This document shows positions 50,110 through 59,561 of a stretch of 60,252 nucleotides of DNA, one piece after another. The position numbers and the translations under genes are program-made. The stretch is taken from assembly GCA_036644995.1 (NCBI GenBank), contig JAVXOZ010000011.1, forward strand, positions 1-60,252, written 5' to 3'. Each line of letters begins with the position of its first letter. Within the stretch, counting starts at the first letter, position 1. This stretch comes from Cryptoclostridium sp036644995. GTDB taxonomy: Bacteria; Bacillota; Dehalobacteriia; UBA7702. The notes beneath the pieces were generated by a model. That model saw nothing but the letters and a program-made list of their open reading frames with translations. It made no database searches and was not told the origin of the DNA.

Positions 50110-50859
50110 TTATTCTAAATGATTTATTAAAGAAGCTGCATAACCCGCTCCAAAACCATTATCTATATTCACCACGGTTATCCCTGCAGCACAGGAATTC
50201 ATCATAGCAAGCAATGCCGCAAGTCCACCAAAATTTGCACCATAACCCACACTGGTGGGCACGGCGATAATGGGTTTTTGAAATAAGCCACCAACCACAC
50301 TGGGTAATGCTCCATCCATACCTGCTAAAACTATCAAAACTCTGGCTTTTTGGATTTCGCCTTCATATGCCAATAAACGGTGGATACCTGCTACCCCCAC
50401 ATCGTAAAATCTTCTTACTTTATTACCCATTATTTCTGCGGTTATGGCGGCTTCTTCTGCCATGGGCAAATCTGAAGTACCTGCGGAAATCACGGCTATT
50501 GCACCTTTTTCTTCTTTGGGCTTTTTGTAAATGGTTACAAGCTGAGGAATCTTATGATATTCCGCTTCTTTAATATCAGCCTTTATTTCCTTAAATATGG
50601 ATTCATTGCAACGGGTAGCTAAAATATTACCCTCTGCGGTTTCATAAAGATTTTTAATAATGGAAACAGCGTGTTCTTGCTCTTTACCGCCGCAATACAC
50701 CACCTCGGGAAAGCCACAGCGGCGTTCTCTGCCATGGTCTACCTTGGCAAAGCCTAAATCCTGAAAACTCTGTGTAGACCATTTTTCCACCATATCGCCA
50801 TCGGAAATTTTACCTTCTTTATATAAAGCCAAGGTTCGGCGCAATTCTTTTTCTGTCAT
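50110..50859 (-). CDS. larB: Nickel-pincer cofactor protein LarB
   Basis: A 249-residue carboxylase/hydrolase of the AIR-carboxylase fold. It activates nicotinic acid adenine dinucleotide for the nickel-pincer cofactor of lactate racemase-type enzymes. Motifs: VISAGTSDLPMAEEAAITAE, VAGIHRLLAYE, VLAGMDGALPSVVGGL and PIIAVPTSVGYGANFGG. larC and larE are not in this window, so the cofactor route must be completed elsewhere. GGAGG before the ATG. Confidence 0.9.
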   Translation of the reverse strand: MTEKELRRTLALYKEGKISDGDMVEKWSTQSFQDLGFAKVDHGRERRCGFPEVVYCGGKEQEHAVSIIKNLYETAEGNILATRCNESIFKEIKADIKEAEYHKIPQLVTIYKKPKEEKGAIAVISAGTSDLPMAEEAAITAEIMGNKVRRFYDVGVAGIHRLLAYEGEIQKARVLIVLAGMDGALPSVVGGLFQKPIIAVPTSVGYGANFGGLAALLAMMNSCAAGITVVNIDNGFGAGYAASLINHLE

Positions 50860-50927
50860 TTTTTAGTCCTCCAATCCCTTTATCTCATTACTATTTTACA
50901 TGAATTTAGTAAAAAGGTAAATAGGGA

Positions 50928-50956
50928 TTGTAAAACCTATGATTCTTCGCTATAAT
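50928..50956 (+). promoter_or_regulatory. Promoter of ychF
   Basis: TTGTAA, a 17-base spacer and TATAAT, about 45 bases before the ATG at 51005 with its GGAGG site. Confidence 0.6.
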
Positions 50957-51004
50957 AAAGTATTGAAACAGATTTATAGAATAGTTAATTTTGGAGGTCA
51001 TATC

Positions 51005-52099
51005 ATGGCATTATCTTGTGGAATAGTTGGTTTACCAATGACAGGTAAAACTACTTTATTTAATTTACTCACCGGGCAGGAAATGGAAATAAGCAATTTT
51101 TATTCCGGTAAAACCCATGCCAATGAAGGCATTGCCTTTATACCCGATGAACGTGTGGACTTTTTGGCGGATATGTATCATCCCAAAAAGAAAACATATG
51201 CACAGCTTGAGGTAATTGATATCCCGGGCTTGGTGCAAGGTGCCAGCAAAGGTGAAGGCACAGGTAATAGTTTTTTAGCATCCATAGGTGAAGCAGATGT
51301 GTTAATGCACGTTATCCGCAGCTTTGAAAATGATGATATTATCCACGTTGATGATAGTATTAACATTAAAAGGGATATCGATACCATTGATACCGAACTT
51401 TTACTTGCGGATTTGGATACCTGCGAAACTCGGTTGGAGCGTATAAAAGCTCAAAGCCGCAAAAAAATCGAAAATCCTTTGGAAGAAGAAGTTTTAGAAA
51501 AAATATTGGCAGTGTTAGAAGAAGAATCCCCGATGAGCTCTTTGGAATTATCCGAAGATGAAAAAGAAGCCGTTGTTCACCTTTCTTTTTTAACCAATAA
51601 GCCCATGGTTTTGGTGGTAAATTTAGATGAAAAGCAGTTTAAATCCGGGGAATATCCCAATAAGGACTTTTTAGCCCAATATGCAAAGGATACCAAACGT
51701 GAGCTTTTGGAAATTTGTGCCCAAGCAGAAGGGGAAATTGCCCAACTTGATGAGGAAGACAGGCTTATGTTTTTAGAGGACTTAAACATATCCGAACCGG
51801 GAATGATTCGTTTGGCACAAACCGTTTACAAAAGCTTAGGCTTAATTTCCTTTATCACCGCCGGTGAAGATGAGGTTAGGGCTTGGACCATTCGTCAAGG
51901 ACTCTCCGCCAAAAAAGCAGCGGGCAAAATCCACTCGGATATTGAACGTGGTTTTATCAGAGCAGAGCTAATTGCCTATACGGATTTGGTAAAATGCGGC
52001 ACCATGGTAAAGGGCAAAGAACAGGGATTGGTACGGTTGGAAGGCAAAGAATATACCATGGCTGATGGTGATATTGTAAACTTCCGCTTTAATGTTTGA
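51005..52099 (+). CDS. ychF: Obg-like P-loop NTPase YchF (variant P-loop)
   Basis: A 364-residue Obg-like ATPase. The ATG at 51005 is chosen for GGAGGTC upstream. The usual G1 sequence GLPNVGKSTLFN reads GLPMTGKTTLFN here. IDIPGLVQGASKGEGTGNSFL (G3), NLDEKQF as the ATP-type NxxE G4, a coiled coil near 130-200, and the C-terminal TGS domain (SFITAGEDEVRAWTIRQGLSA) are present. It binds ribosomes and is linked to stress and redox control. Co-directed with rnhA, 10 bases apart. Confidence 0.93.
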   Translation: MALSCGIVGLPMTGKTTLFNLLTGQEMEISNFYSGKTHANEGIAFIPDERVDFLADMYHPKKKTYAQLEVIDIPGLVQGASKGEGTGNSFLASIGEADVLMHVIRSFENDDIIHVDDSINIKRDIDTIDTELLLADLDTCETRLERIKAQSRKKIENPLEEEVLEKILAVLEEESPMSSLELSEDEKEAVVHLSFLTNKPMVLVVNLDEKQFKSGEYPNKDFLAQYAKDTKRELLEICAQAEGEIAQLDEEDRLMFLEDLNISEPGMIRLAQTVYKSLGLISFITAGEDEVRAWTIRQGLSAKKAAGKIHSDIERGFIRAELIAYTDLVKCGTMVKGKEQGLVRLEGKEYTMADGDIVNFRFNV

Positions 52100-52109
52100 G
52101 GATTAGTTT

Positions 52110-52547
52110 ATGAAAAAAGTTACTATCTATACAGATGGTGCCTGTTCCGGCAATCCCGGGGCAGGGGGCTGGGGAGCGGTGTTGAGATTTCAGGATAAAG
52201 AAAAGGAAATTTTTGGCTACGACCCCTATTCCACCAACCAAAAAATGGAACTTACAGCGGCTCTCCAGGCTTTAACTCTGCTAAAAGAACCCTGTGAGAT
52301 TGCACTCCACAGCGATAGCGCTTACTTAATACGTGGCTTTACAGAGCATTGGGTGGACAACTGGGAAAAGAACGGCTGGAAGAACAGCAAAAAAGAACCC
52401 GTTGCCAATCAGGATTTATGGAAAGCCCTAATTAAGGAAAATAATCGCCATACAATAAAATGGGTAAAAGTTAAAGGCCATAGCGATAACGAACTGAACA
52501 ACCGCTGCGACACCTTAGCCACGGATGCCATAAAAAATAATAAGTAA
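52110..52547 (+). CDS. rnhA: Ribonuclease HI
   Basis: A 145-residue RNase H that cuts RNA in RNA:DNA hybrids. The four acidic residues are visible: D9 in TIYTDGACSGNPGAGGWG, Glu in NQKMELTAAL, Asp in LHSDSAYLI and Asp in RCDTLATDAI. KVKGHSDNELNN gives the His loop. It lies 10 bases after ychF, probably one transcript. Length is normal. Confidence 0.95.
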   Translation: MKKVTIYTDGACSGNPGAGGWGAVLRFQDKEKEIFGYDPYSTNQKMELTAALQALTLLKEPCEIALHSDSAYLIRGFTEHWVDNWEKNGWKNSKKEPVANQDLWKALIKENNRHTIKWVKVKGHSDNELNNRCDTLATDAIKNNK

Positions 52548-52589
52548 AAATATAACTATAAAGTACTTATTATCACTTAAAAGGCTGAT

Positions 52590-52795
52590 TATATCGAAAT
52601 ACGCCGTGAACACCCTCTGAATACGTTTGGGATACGTTTGGAACATCTTCGAAATACGTTGAGAATACCTTCGGAATACTTTCTGAATACCTTCTGAATA
52701 CCTTGGGAATACCTTCGGAATACCCTCATAATACCTTCAGAACATCTTCGAAATACGTTGGGAATATAACGGGAACACCCTCGGAATATAAACAA
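52590..52795. repeat. Degenerate 11-bp tandem repeat array
   Basis: About 206 bp of units like GAATACCTTCG or GAATACGTTTG with an 11-bp period, about 18 units with many changes. It lies between convergent rnhA and the SLH gene. On the leftward strand it reads as a 68-residue frame of FRRYSEGI-like 11-residue repeats, but there is no ribosome site and I do not call a gene. Confidence 0.8.
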
Positions 52796-52809
52796 CTTAA
52801 TAGCATATA

Positions 52810-52866
52810 AAAAGGCTCATTACCAAGGATATGGTTTAAACCAACCCTTGATAATGAGCCTTTTTT
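52810..52866. terminator. Bidirectional terminator between rnhA and the SLH surface protein gene
   Basis: AAAAGGCTCATTA pairs with TAATGAGCCTTTTTT with an inner CCAAGG/CCTTGA stem. T-tracts on both sides. Confidence 0.88.
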
Positions 52867-52901
52867 AGTTATTTTTTAAAGGTAAGGAAAATTTTAAATA
52901 T

Positions 52902-55900
52902 TTAGATATTCAAATATTTAGATATACGTTGCAGAACTGTGGCACCTTCAGCTCTGGTCATATTTTTAAGGGGTAGGAATTCTCCGGTTTCAGTACCTTC
53001 GATAATTCCGAGTTTTGCGCATATTGCGGTGCTGTCTTTTGCCCAATCTGCAATGGTGTTTTTATCTTTAAAAGTTACATCTTCCCATTTGGCTTCTACT
53101 TTAACATTGCGATAGGCTAAATAGTTACCAATAATTTCACTCATTTCTTGGCGGTCAATTGCCATATGCGGAGCAAATAAAGTTTCGGTTTCGCCTCTTA
53201 CTATTTTGTGTTTTTGTGCCCAAGTGATATAAGAACCTGCCCAAATTTTAGTTGGTTCATCAATATCGGTAAATGTGCAACCGCTTGCGGGGTATTTGGT
53301 TACATCCACTTTATCCAAGCGAGCTAAAACAGTAACAAATTCGGCTCTGCTCATAAATCTTTCAGGATAGAAGTAATTAACACCATCTACAATTTCACCA
53401 TTAAACAAACCCTTGGCGGTCATTGCAGTAATTTCATCAAAAGCCCAATGGCCGTTAATATCTACATAAGGATTATGAGAACCTACTTTTGTCCATTTGG
53501 CAAAGTATGTTACATCACGATTAATTTTTGCTTTAAAGTCCACAGCCACAGTGCATTCCTTATCGGTAAACCAGCCATCCAAAGCATAACCCGGTCTGGG
53601 GGCAACATCCGGGGCAATTACTTGATTTCCTTTAACAACCTGTACAGGGGTGGCTCCGGGTGCATTTTGATAATTACTGTCAAAGGTTACAGTGGGATTG
53701 TAATTACTCCATCGTGCATATATTTTAATATTTTTGTTATATGCAAAATCGTTTATATTACCACCGGTAAGTTCTGTAATTTTTTCAACGCTGCCTGCGG
53801 TTGTGGCTAAGTACCAGCCTTCAAAAACATAGCCTTCAGCAGAAGCGTCTTTTAATTGCAAGGGTAAAACGCCTTCAGAAACTTTAACAGCGGTAGTAGT
53901 ATTAGGATTAACAAAAGTTGCATCCTGAGGTAAATTGCTTATGTAATTAATATTAAAGGTAGTAGAATTTTCAATGACGATTTTACTAAAATCAGTAATA
54001 GTTATTTCGGCATAGAGCCTTACAACACCGTGTTCAAATTTGCTGAAAATTCTGGGAATTAAATATTCAGTTTTGCCATTTTCTTTAATATGGCGAACTT
54101 GTAAGCCTTCCACTACAAAATTATCGGGTAAGGCAAAACATAATTTAATTTCACCTTTTAAATCCGCATTGGAAATGGGTTCCGGTGCAGCCGGTACCAT
54201 ACCATCAGGACCAAGTTTTTGTTGTATATAAGGTTTTGCGGAAAAAGATAAAATATTGTTTGTCAAGTTAGTTTCGGGCAAAACATTTACTTTTACACAA
54301 ACTTCAACTTCAGCGGGTCTTTGGGCAGTACCGCCCAGTTTATCCCCATAGGCATTTATCACATCTGCAGAAGTGGCAGTGGCAATACCGTTTACTCGGG
54401 TGCTATTAATAATATCCGAGAGTGCTGTTGTATCATCTCTGGAAACACCTTCATCAATGTGTGCTTGCACTGTTTCCTCAATGGCTAATTTTTCAGTGGC
54501 AAAGGTTGCATCTGCCCAAGTGATAGTATAGGTTTTTGCATCTTTGGTAGTTGACCAATTACCATCTTGATCAATTATAAATTTCATATTAGCTTTATCT
54601 TTGGCAATATTGCCGCAAAGGTAAAATTCTCCATTTTTATTTAATTCCGTTTTCATGGAATATTCATTAAAGCCATCTTTATTTTGTACTTTTATTTTAG
54701 CATTTTCACCAATATTGGCTGTGGCAATTTTAATGCTAAATAAATTGCCTGCACCCATACCTAAACTCGTGGCATTGGCTTTGTAATAAGGAATAACCCC
54801 TGTTAATTTAATTTCATTACCTGCAAGTACAGGAACAGTCTGTTCACTTCTATCGATATAATAGTCTTGGTTGTCCCCTTCTGCACCTTGTTCTGCATAT
54901 GTTACCTGATTTACAGAGATTAATTCAAAATCACCGCTAACTTTGGGCAATACAGAAACACCGTTAAGATCCAAAGTATATTTCACAGGAACAGCTTTGC
55001 CTGTTACGCCATCCCAATCAATGGTAATTTTGGTTTTGGGGGTAGCCCCTGCATTGGCATAGAAGGTATAATAATTAGCTCCATCAATCACATCAAATGC
55101 ACCTATTTTTTTATCAGGAGCATCCACAAATTCATTACCAAAGCTATAGGTTACATCAGCGGCATTAAAGGCAGTATCCTTGGGCATGGCAATTTTTATA
55201 CCAACCCAGTTACCTTCAGTACCTGCACCATTTGTGTGATAAGGCACATCTTTAGCAGCAAGATAAACTATTGAACCACTTAATTTGGCTTCATATGTAG
55301 CTAATGTAATAGGTGTTACAGTAACTTTACCATCTGTACCTTTTTGATTATCTGCTAAAGGTGCAGGTGAAACTTCACTTGACCCTACCATGAGCAAATC
55401 TTTATCTGCACTTATTAAACAAGGATAAGCAGCATATTTTTCTGTACTGCCTTCCGCTGTATTTACTGTGGGTGCAGCTCCATTCCAATAATTCTTGGTT
55501 AAATCCAACTTAAGCTCCGTACCGGTTTTACCTGCGGCACCATTGGTAATTTTAACCAATTCTTTGTTGTCTACGGGACTTGCAGCCCAATTAGCTTTTG
55601 TCATTACATTACCGTTAACGGTAACTTGATTTGCAGCATCAGCGGCTTTTTTGTTAAATTGTAAACGGATGGCACGGCCGCCAACATCCTGTGTATCATT
55701 ATCCGCATCCCAATTTATCAAAGTATTATTTAAAATATTAACTTTTGCAACGGGAGATGTAGGGGTTGGATCTGTTTGCAACAGGATACTATTATGATAG
55801 GCGTTTTCCACAGTGTTACCTATAATATCAATATTATCCAAGTTGTTAACACGTATTCCCGAGGCTTCTAAAGCTTTGCAATCTTTTACATAGTTATTTT

Positions 55901-57335
55901 TAACTGTGGTTTTACCATTAGTAATAGCCTTCTGGTTATAAATAGCAATACCGGACATCGCAGCAGCATCATTATAGGGTTCTTTAACGATGTTTTCTAC
56001 TTTGTTGTTTTCCACTAAAATATTTTCGGCTCCACTAATCATTAAGCCTTTATTTTTAAAGGTTATGCCTTTTACCGTAATATTACTCTTTGCACCATCT
56101 GCACTGAGAACCATGCCACCGGTGATGATTGTTTGTTCTTTGCTCCATGTTTCACTATTGGGACTATTTATGGCATTAGCACCTAAAATAGTAATAGACT
56201 TATTTGCTACTGTAATATTTCCATCATAGGCACCTACGCCCAACTGAACAATATCACCTGTTTTAGCTGCTTTAATAGCTTCGATAAAAGTATCATAACT
56301 TGTAATTCCTTCATTTTTAGTTATTACAAAGGACTTCTTTGGTTGATTATTTATAGTACCGGTATTATCAATTGTACCGGAGTTAACGATTATACCATTG
56401 ATTGTACCTTTATTAATAAGGTTTATACCGGGGCGAATCATTAAAGAGGAACCTTGGGGTATGTTTAAAGTTTCATCTCCATCTATTGTTAAATCTGTTC
56501 TCAGGTCGGCTACACCCTTGGCAAGTAAATCTTTACCGCCTTTTTCCTTAACAATAACATTATTTAAATTATCTACTTCACTACCGGTTCCCTTGGCAAG
56601 GTAGGTTGCTCTGGCGCCAACGGGCACAATTAATATAGGCTTATCGCAAACACTTGTAAGACCAAAAGATTCAGAAAGATGATACGTTGCTTCAGTACTT
56701 ACCGGCGGGGTAGCTCCCAAAAATTCCACGGTGTTAAGTTTTGCACATTCACCTAATCCATCAATACCAATTTTTTTAACATCGGCTCCCACAACCACAG
56801 AGGATAATGCTCTGCTACGTGCAAAGGCATATTTTTCTACTATTGCAGCATTAAACTCAACTTTTTCCAACACTTTACTGTTACGAAAAGCACCTATTCC
56901 AATAGTTGTCACATCTGCTGGCACAGTAAATTCTTTATCTGCTTTGGCAATGGGGTAACTTACCAAGGTTTTGCCATCTTTAGAATACAATATACCATCA
57001 ATAACTTTAAATTGAGCGTTATCTTTATCCACTACAAAAGATGTTAAATTTTCACAATCTTGAAAGGATCCATCCACTATTGCAATACTTGTAACAGACG
57101 CAGGTATTTTGATAGTGGTAACCTTGGCGATATTTTCCGAATTACTACTTCTAAAAGCATCAGCCATCACCTTTGTTACAGTATTGGGAATATCAATTTC
57201 TGTGGCATTACCGGTATATCCCGTCATGGTTTTGCCATCATCTGTGGTTGTAAAGTCACCAGCGGCAAATGCACCGCCGGAAACAGAAAAAACCATAATT
57301 AACGCCAACAACACAGCTAAATAACTTTTTTTCAT
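52902..57335 (-). CDS. BspA-like SLH-domain surface protein
   Basis: A 1477-residue secreted protein. The ATG at 57335 (AGGAG upstream) opens a signal peptide (MKKSYLAVLLALIMVFSVSG, cut after AFA). Order of domains: BspA/LRR_5-type leucine-rich repeats (about 30-250); Asn/Gly-rich strands and a right-handed beta-helix (about 300-600, with GDIVQLGVGAYDGNITVANK and many NN-turns); beta-rich modules (about 650-1125); two InlB/Listeria-Bacteroides repeats (about 1125-1280, GYVFEGWYLATTAG, GYALDGWFTD); and three SLH motifs (about 1285-1477). The SLH part binds wall polymer. Adhesion to glycans or proteins is a likely role, not shown. Alone on its strand. Confidence 0.9.
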   Translation of the reverse strand: MKKSYLAVLLALIMVFSVSGGAFAAGDFTTTDDGKTMTGYTGNATEIDIPNTVTKVMADAFRSSNSENIAKVTTIKIPASVTSIAIVDGSFQDCENLTSFVVDKDNAQFKVIDGILYSKDGKTLVSYPIAKADKEFTVPADVTTIGIGAFRNSKVLEKVEFNAAIVEKYAFARSRALSSVVVGADVKKIGIDGLGECAKLNTVEFLGATPPVSTEATYHLSESFGLTSVCDKPILIVPVGARATYLAKGTGSEVDNLNNVIVKEKGGKDLLAKGVADLRTDLTIDGDETLNIPQGSSLMIRPGINLINKGTINGIIVNSGTIDNTGTINNQPKKSFVITKNEGITSYDTFIEAIKAAKTGDIVQLGVGAYDGNITVANKSITILGANAINSPNSETWSKEQTIITGGMVLSADGAKSNITVKGITFKNKGLMISGAENILVENNKVENIVKEPYNDAAAMSGIAIYNQKAITNGKTTVKNNYVKDCKALEASGIRVNNLDNIDIIGNTVENAYHNSILLQTDPTPTSPVAKVNILNNTLINWDADNDTQDVGGRAIRLQFNKKAADAANQVTVNGNVMTKANWAASPVDNKELVKITNGAAGKTGTELKLDLTKNYWNGAAPTVNTAEGSTEKYAAYPCLISADKDLLMVGSSEVSPAPLADNQKGTDGKVTVTPITLATYEAKLSGSIVYLAAKDVPYHTNGAGTEGNWVGIKIAMPKDTAFNAADVTYSFGNEFVDAPDKKIGAFDVIDGANYYTFYANAGATPKTKITIDWDGVTGKAVPVKYTLDLNGVSVLPKVSGDFELISVNQVTYAEQGAEGDNQDYYIDRSEQTVPVLAGNEIKLTGVIPYYKANATSLGMGAGNLFSIKIATANIGENAKIKVQNKDGFNEYSMKTELNKNGEFYLCGNIAKDKANMKFIIDQDGNWSTTKDAKTYTITWADATFATEKLAIEETVQAHIDEGVSRDDTTALSDIINSTRVNGIATATSADVINAYGDKLGGTAQRPAEVEVCVKVNVLPETNLTNNILSFSAKPYIQQKLGPDGMVPAAPEPISNADLKGEIKLCFALPDNFVVEGLQVRHIKENGKTEYLIPRIFSKFEHGVVRLYAEITITDFSKIVIENSTTFNINYISNLPQDATFVNPNTTTAVKVSEGVLPLQLKDASAEGYVFEGWYLATTAGSVEKITELTGGNINDFAYNKNIKIYARWSNYNPTVTFDSNYQNAPGATPVQVVKGNQVIAPDVAPRPGYALDGWFTDKECTVAVDFKAKINRDVTYFAKWTKVGSHNPYVDINGHWAFDEITAMTAKGLFNGEIVDGVNYFYPERFMSRAEFVTVLARLDKVDVTKYPASGCTFTDIDEPTKIWAGSYITWAQKHKIVRGETETLFAPHMAIDRQEMSEIIGNYLAYRNVKVEAKWEDVTFKDKNTIADWAKDSTAICAKLGIIEGTETGEFLPLKNMTRAEGATVLQRISKYLNI

Positions 57336-57652
57336 ATTACATTGCTCCTTTTTCTTTTCCTTTTTCTCTTTTGGCGGCAATAAAACCGCCTAAAATTAAC
57401 CCTTTTCCCCAATATAACTTAGTTACTTTGCCACCCAATACATCCTCAAAAAGGTGACATTTTGAAAAAACATCACTCTGTTATTTTTGATGTTTCATCA
57501 CTTCCTTTCACCGATTTTCCTCTCCTTAATTTAAAATATTTTGATAAATAAAAAAACAGATTTCTATGCAAAATCTGCTTTCATTCAAACATAAATTTGC
57601 AACGGACTGTGATATTATTTAATTTAAAAATTTAGCCCATATTAGTTTTGAG

Positions 57653-57700
57653 TAATTGCTGTTTTAGGGTAATTGCTGTTTTAGGGTAATTGCTGTTTTT
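57653..57700. repeat. 17-bp tandem repeat (about 3 copies)
   Basis: TAATTGCTGTTTTAGGG repeated at 57653, 57670 and 57687. It is in the long gene-free spacer 57336-57967, upstream of the SLH gene; the rest of that spacer is AT-rich with no clear promoter. Confidence 0.85.
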
Positions 57701-57937
57701 ATGTGTTTTTATTCATTTTTTAATTTTAGTAATATATTTATTATAGCAACATAAAACTTGGGTTTTGACAACTATTTTATCCATGGCAAAACCTCTTTTC
57801 CAAACAACCACCTATATACTTAAATACATAAAACAATAAAAGTACTCACCTAAATTTAGAAATATTTTATTTTTTTAAATAAAATACCCTAATTTCTCGA
57901 AAAATACCGTAATTTAACAAAAGTACTCAACTTTCGC

Positions 57938-57967
57938 AAAAAAAAGAACTGCCTAAAAGGCAGTTCC
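57938..57967 (-). terminator. Leftward terminator of the DUF2238-like gene
   Basis: GAACTGCC pairs with GGCAGTTC; on the minus strand it is followed by TTTTTTTT. Repeat copy 5 stands between the gene stop and this hairpin, so the repeat is in the 3' untranslated region. Confidence 0.85.
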
Positions 57968-58122
57968 AGATTGTCAAAAATATAGTTTTTTGGCAAGATG
58001 TCAGGCTGTGAAGAAAGCCTTAGATTCGGTAAAACTCCCTGATAAGCGGCTACTTATGTACATAGATATACATAAGTGGGTGGAAATATATTTTACCCAA
58101 TATCAGACTTTATCCACAGCCT
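57968..58122 (+). repeat. Structured intergenic repeat, subtype A, copy 5
   Basis: About 155 bp, AGATTGTC to ACAGCCT. AGGCTGTG pairs with CACAGCCT, a compensatory change against AGGCTGTT/AACAGCCT in copy 2. The first hairpin uses a U-G wobble (TTGTCAAAAA/TTTTTGGCAA). Confidence 0.8.
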
Positions 58123-58171
58123 AAATTAATAACAATAGTTTTTAATTGTGCAATTAAGATGGATTTTTTAT

Positions 58172-58933
58172 TTATTCTTCATTTTCTTTAACAACAGGTA
58201 TAAATTGTTTGGCAAACTCGCCTTTACCACGGCTTTTAATATAAAAATAACCAATAACAGAAAAAACCACAGCACCGATGAAATTTACAAATAAATCCTT
58301 CATAGTATCAAACAATCCAACATCAATGTAGCCGCCATATTTTCCCAGCCAATCTTCACCATTAACCACCAAGCTGTTAATTTCTACGTGCTCTGTTATA
58401 TTTAAGCCCTGTGCATTGAAAATTACGGAATTTATAGAGGTAACAATGGCATCTTTTTGCATATCCATGGCAAAAAACATATCCATAGTCCATTCAAAAA
58501 ATTCCCACAAAATCCCAATGGTCATGGAAAAACAAAAAGCCACCAAGGCTACAAAAAGTGGAGATAATTCCAAGGCAAAATGTTCACTGCGGTTAAAAAT
58601 ATCCACCAAGGAAAAGCCGATTGCCGCCATAAGGAAACCATTAATTACATGGAGAATGGTATCCCAAAAAGGAATAATTGTATAAAAAGAATTTATTTCC
58701 CCCAAAATTTCTGCTGAAAAAATGAAACAAAGAATTATTTTTTCCAACAGCGGGGGCAAATCTATACCCATATGTTTATCCACAAACACAGGTATACAAA
58801 AAAGTATTAAGGTAAGGCAGCACGTAAATATATTTTCGTAATTACCTAAAAATATTTGCCTAATAAGCACTAAAATAACTAAAAATGATAAAACTGAACG
58901 TATTGTTAATTTTCTTTTAACTTTATGTTCCAT
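58172..58933 (-). CDS. Polytopic membrane protein, DUF2238-like
   Basis: A 253-residue protein with about six membrane helices. FYTIIPFWDTILHVINGFLMA and MTIGILWEFFEWTMDMFF put acidic and His residues inside helices, as in DUF2238/YjdF-type proteins, but the match is only by eye. A soluble loop of about 40 residues (about 185-215) follows the helix pair. Function unknown. Alone, with a weak ribosome site. Confidence 0.6.
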   Translation of the reverse strand: MEHKVKRKLTIRSVLSFLVILVLIRQIFLGNYENIFTCCLTLILFCIPVFVDKHMGIDLPPLLEKIILCFIFSAEILGEINSFYTIIPFWDTILHVINGFLMAAIGFSLVDIFNRSEHFALELSPLFVALVAFCFSMTIGILWEFFEWTMDMFFAMDMQKDAIVTSINSVIFNAQGLNITEHVEINSLVVNGEDWLGKYGGYIDVGLFDTMKDLFVNFIGAVVFSVIGYFYIKSRGKGEFAKQFIPVVKENEE

Positions 58934-59029
58934 TATTCACACTCCGCTTTCTTCTCTGAAATATATTTTAAGGTAAGAATATAATATTGTCAACGATAAT
59001 AAGAATATAGCTGAATAATCACGGTAAAA

Positions 59030-59059
59030 TTAGCATTTTTGAATAAATTATGGTATAAT
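59030..59059 (+). promoter_or_regulatory. Promoter of the YbaK-type gene
   Basis: TTAGCA, an 18-base spacer and TATAAT with TGG before it (extended -10); about 30 bases from the ATG. Confidence 0.5.
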
Positions 59060-59090
59060 AATTTCCATTAAACTTAGGGAGGAAAATAAA

Positions 59091-59561
59091 ATGTCTGTAA
59101 CAGCAGTAAAAGAATATTTAGCACAGTTTAATTGGGCAGATAAAGTTAGAGAATTAACGGTTTCCTGTGCCACAGTGGAGCTGGCAGCCGCCGCACTGAA
59201 CACCGAGGCTGCTCGAATTGCCAAAACCCTATCTTTTAAAAAAGAGGAAGGCTGCATTTTGGTGGTATGTGCCGGGGATATGAAAATAGATAACAAAAAA
59301 TTTAAAACTACCTTTGGGGTAAAAGCCAAAATGCTCACACCTGAGGAGGCAATTTCCATGACGGGACACGCCGTAGGCGGTGTTTGCCCCTTTGCTCTGC
59401 CCCAAGATGTGGCAGTGTTTTTAGATGATTCTTTAAAGAGATTTACCACCATTTTTCCTGCTTGCGGCAGCAGCAACAGCTTAATAGAATTAAACCCCGA
59501 TGAATTGGCAATGGCGGCAAAAAGCCAAAACTGGGTTGATGTATGCAAAACCAGAGAATAG
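59091..59561 (+). CDS. YbaK/ProX-family aminoacyl-tRNA editing protein
   Basis: A 156-residue free-standing editing domain that hydrolyses mischarged tRNAs, such as Cys- or Ala-tRNA(Pro). RIAKTLSFKKEEGCILVVCAGDMKID holds the catalytic Lys, and TGHAVGGVCPFALP is the conserved substrate loop. Length is typical of the stand-alone form. AGGGAGG precedes the ATG. Confidence 0.9.
   Translation: MSVTAVKEYLAQFNWADKVRELTVSCATVELAAAALNTEAARIAKTLSFKKEEGCILVVCAGDMKIDNKKFKTTFGVKAKMLTPEEAISMTGHAVGGVCPFALPQDVAVFLDDSLKRFTTIFPACGSSNSLIELNPDELAMAAKSQNWVDVCKTRE

Noticed and set aside
52589..52795. 68-residue FRRYSEGI-repeat frame
   Set aside because: No ribosome site and the array looks like DNA-level repetition; kept only as a finding on the repeat.
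6434..58122. Structured repeats as retron or group II intron parts
   Set aside because: No reverse transcriptase gene is in the window, the copies are too short for a ribozyme intron, and no domain V-like hairpin is seen.
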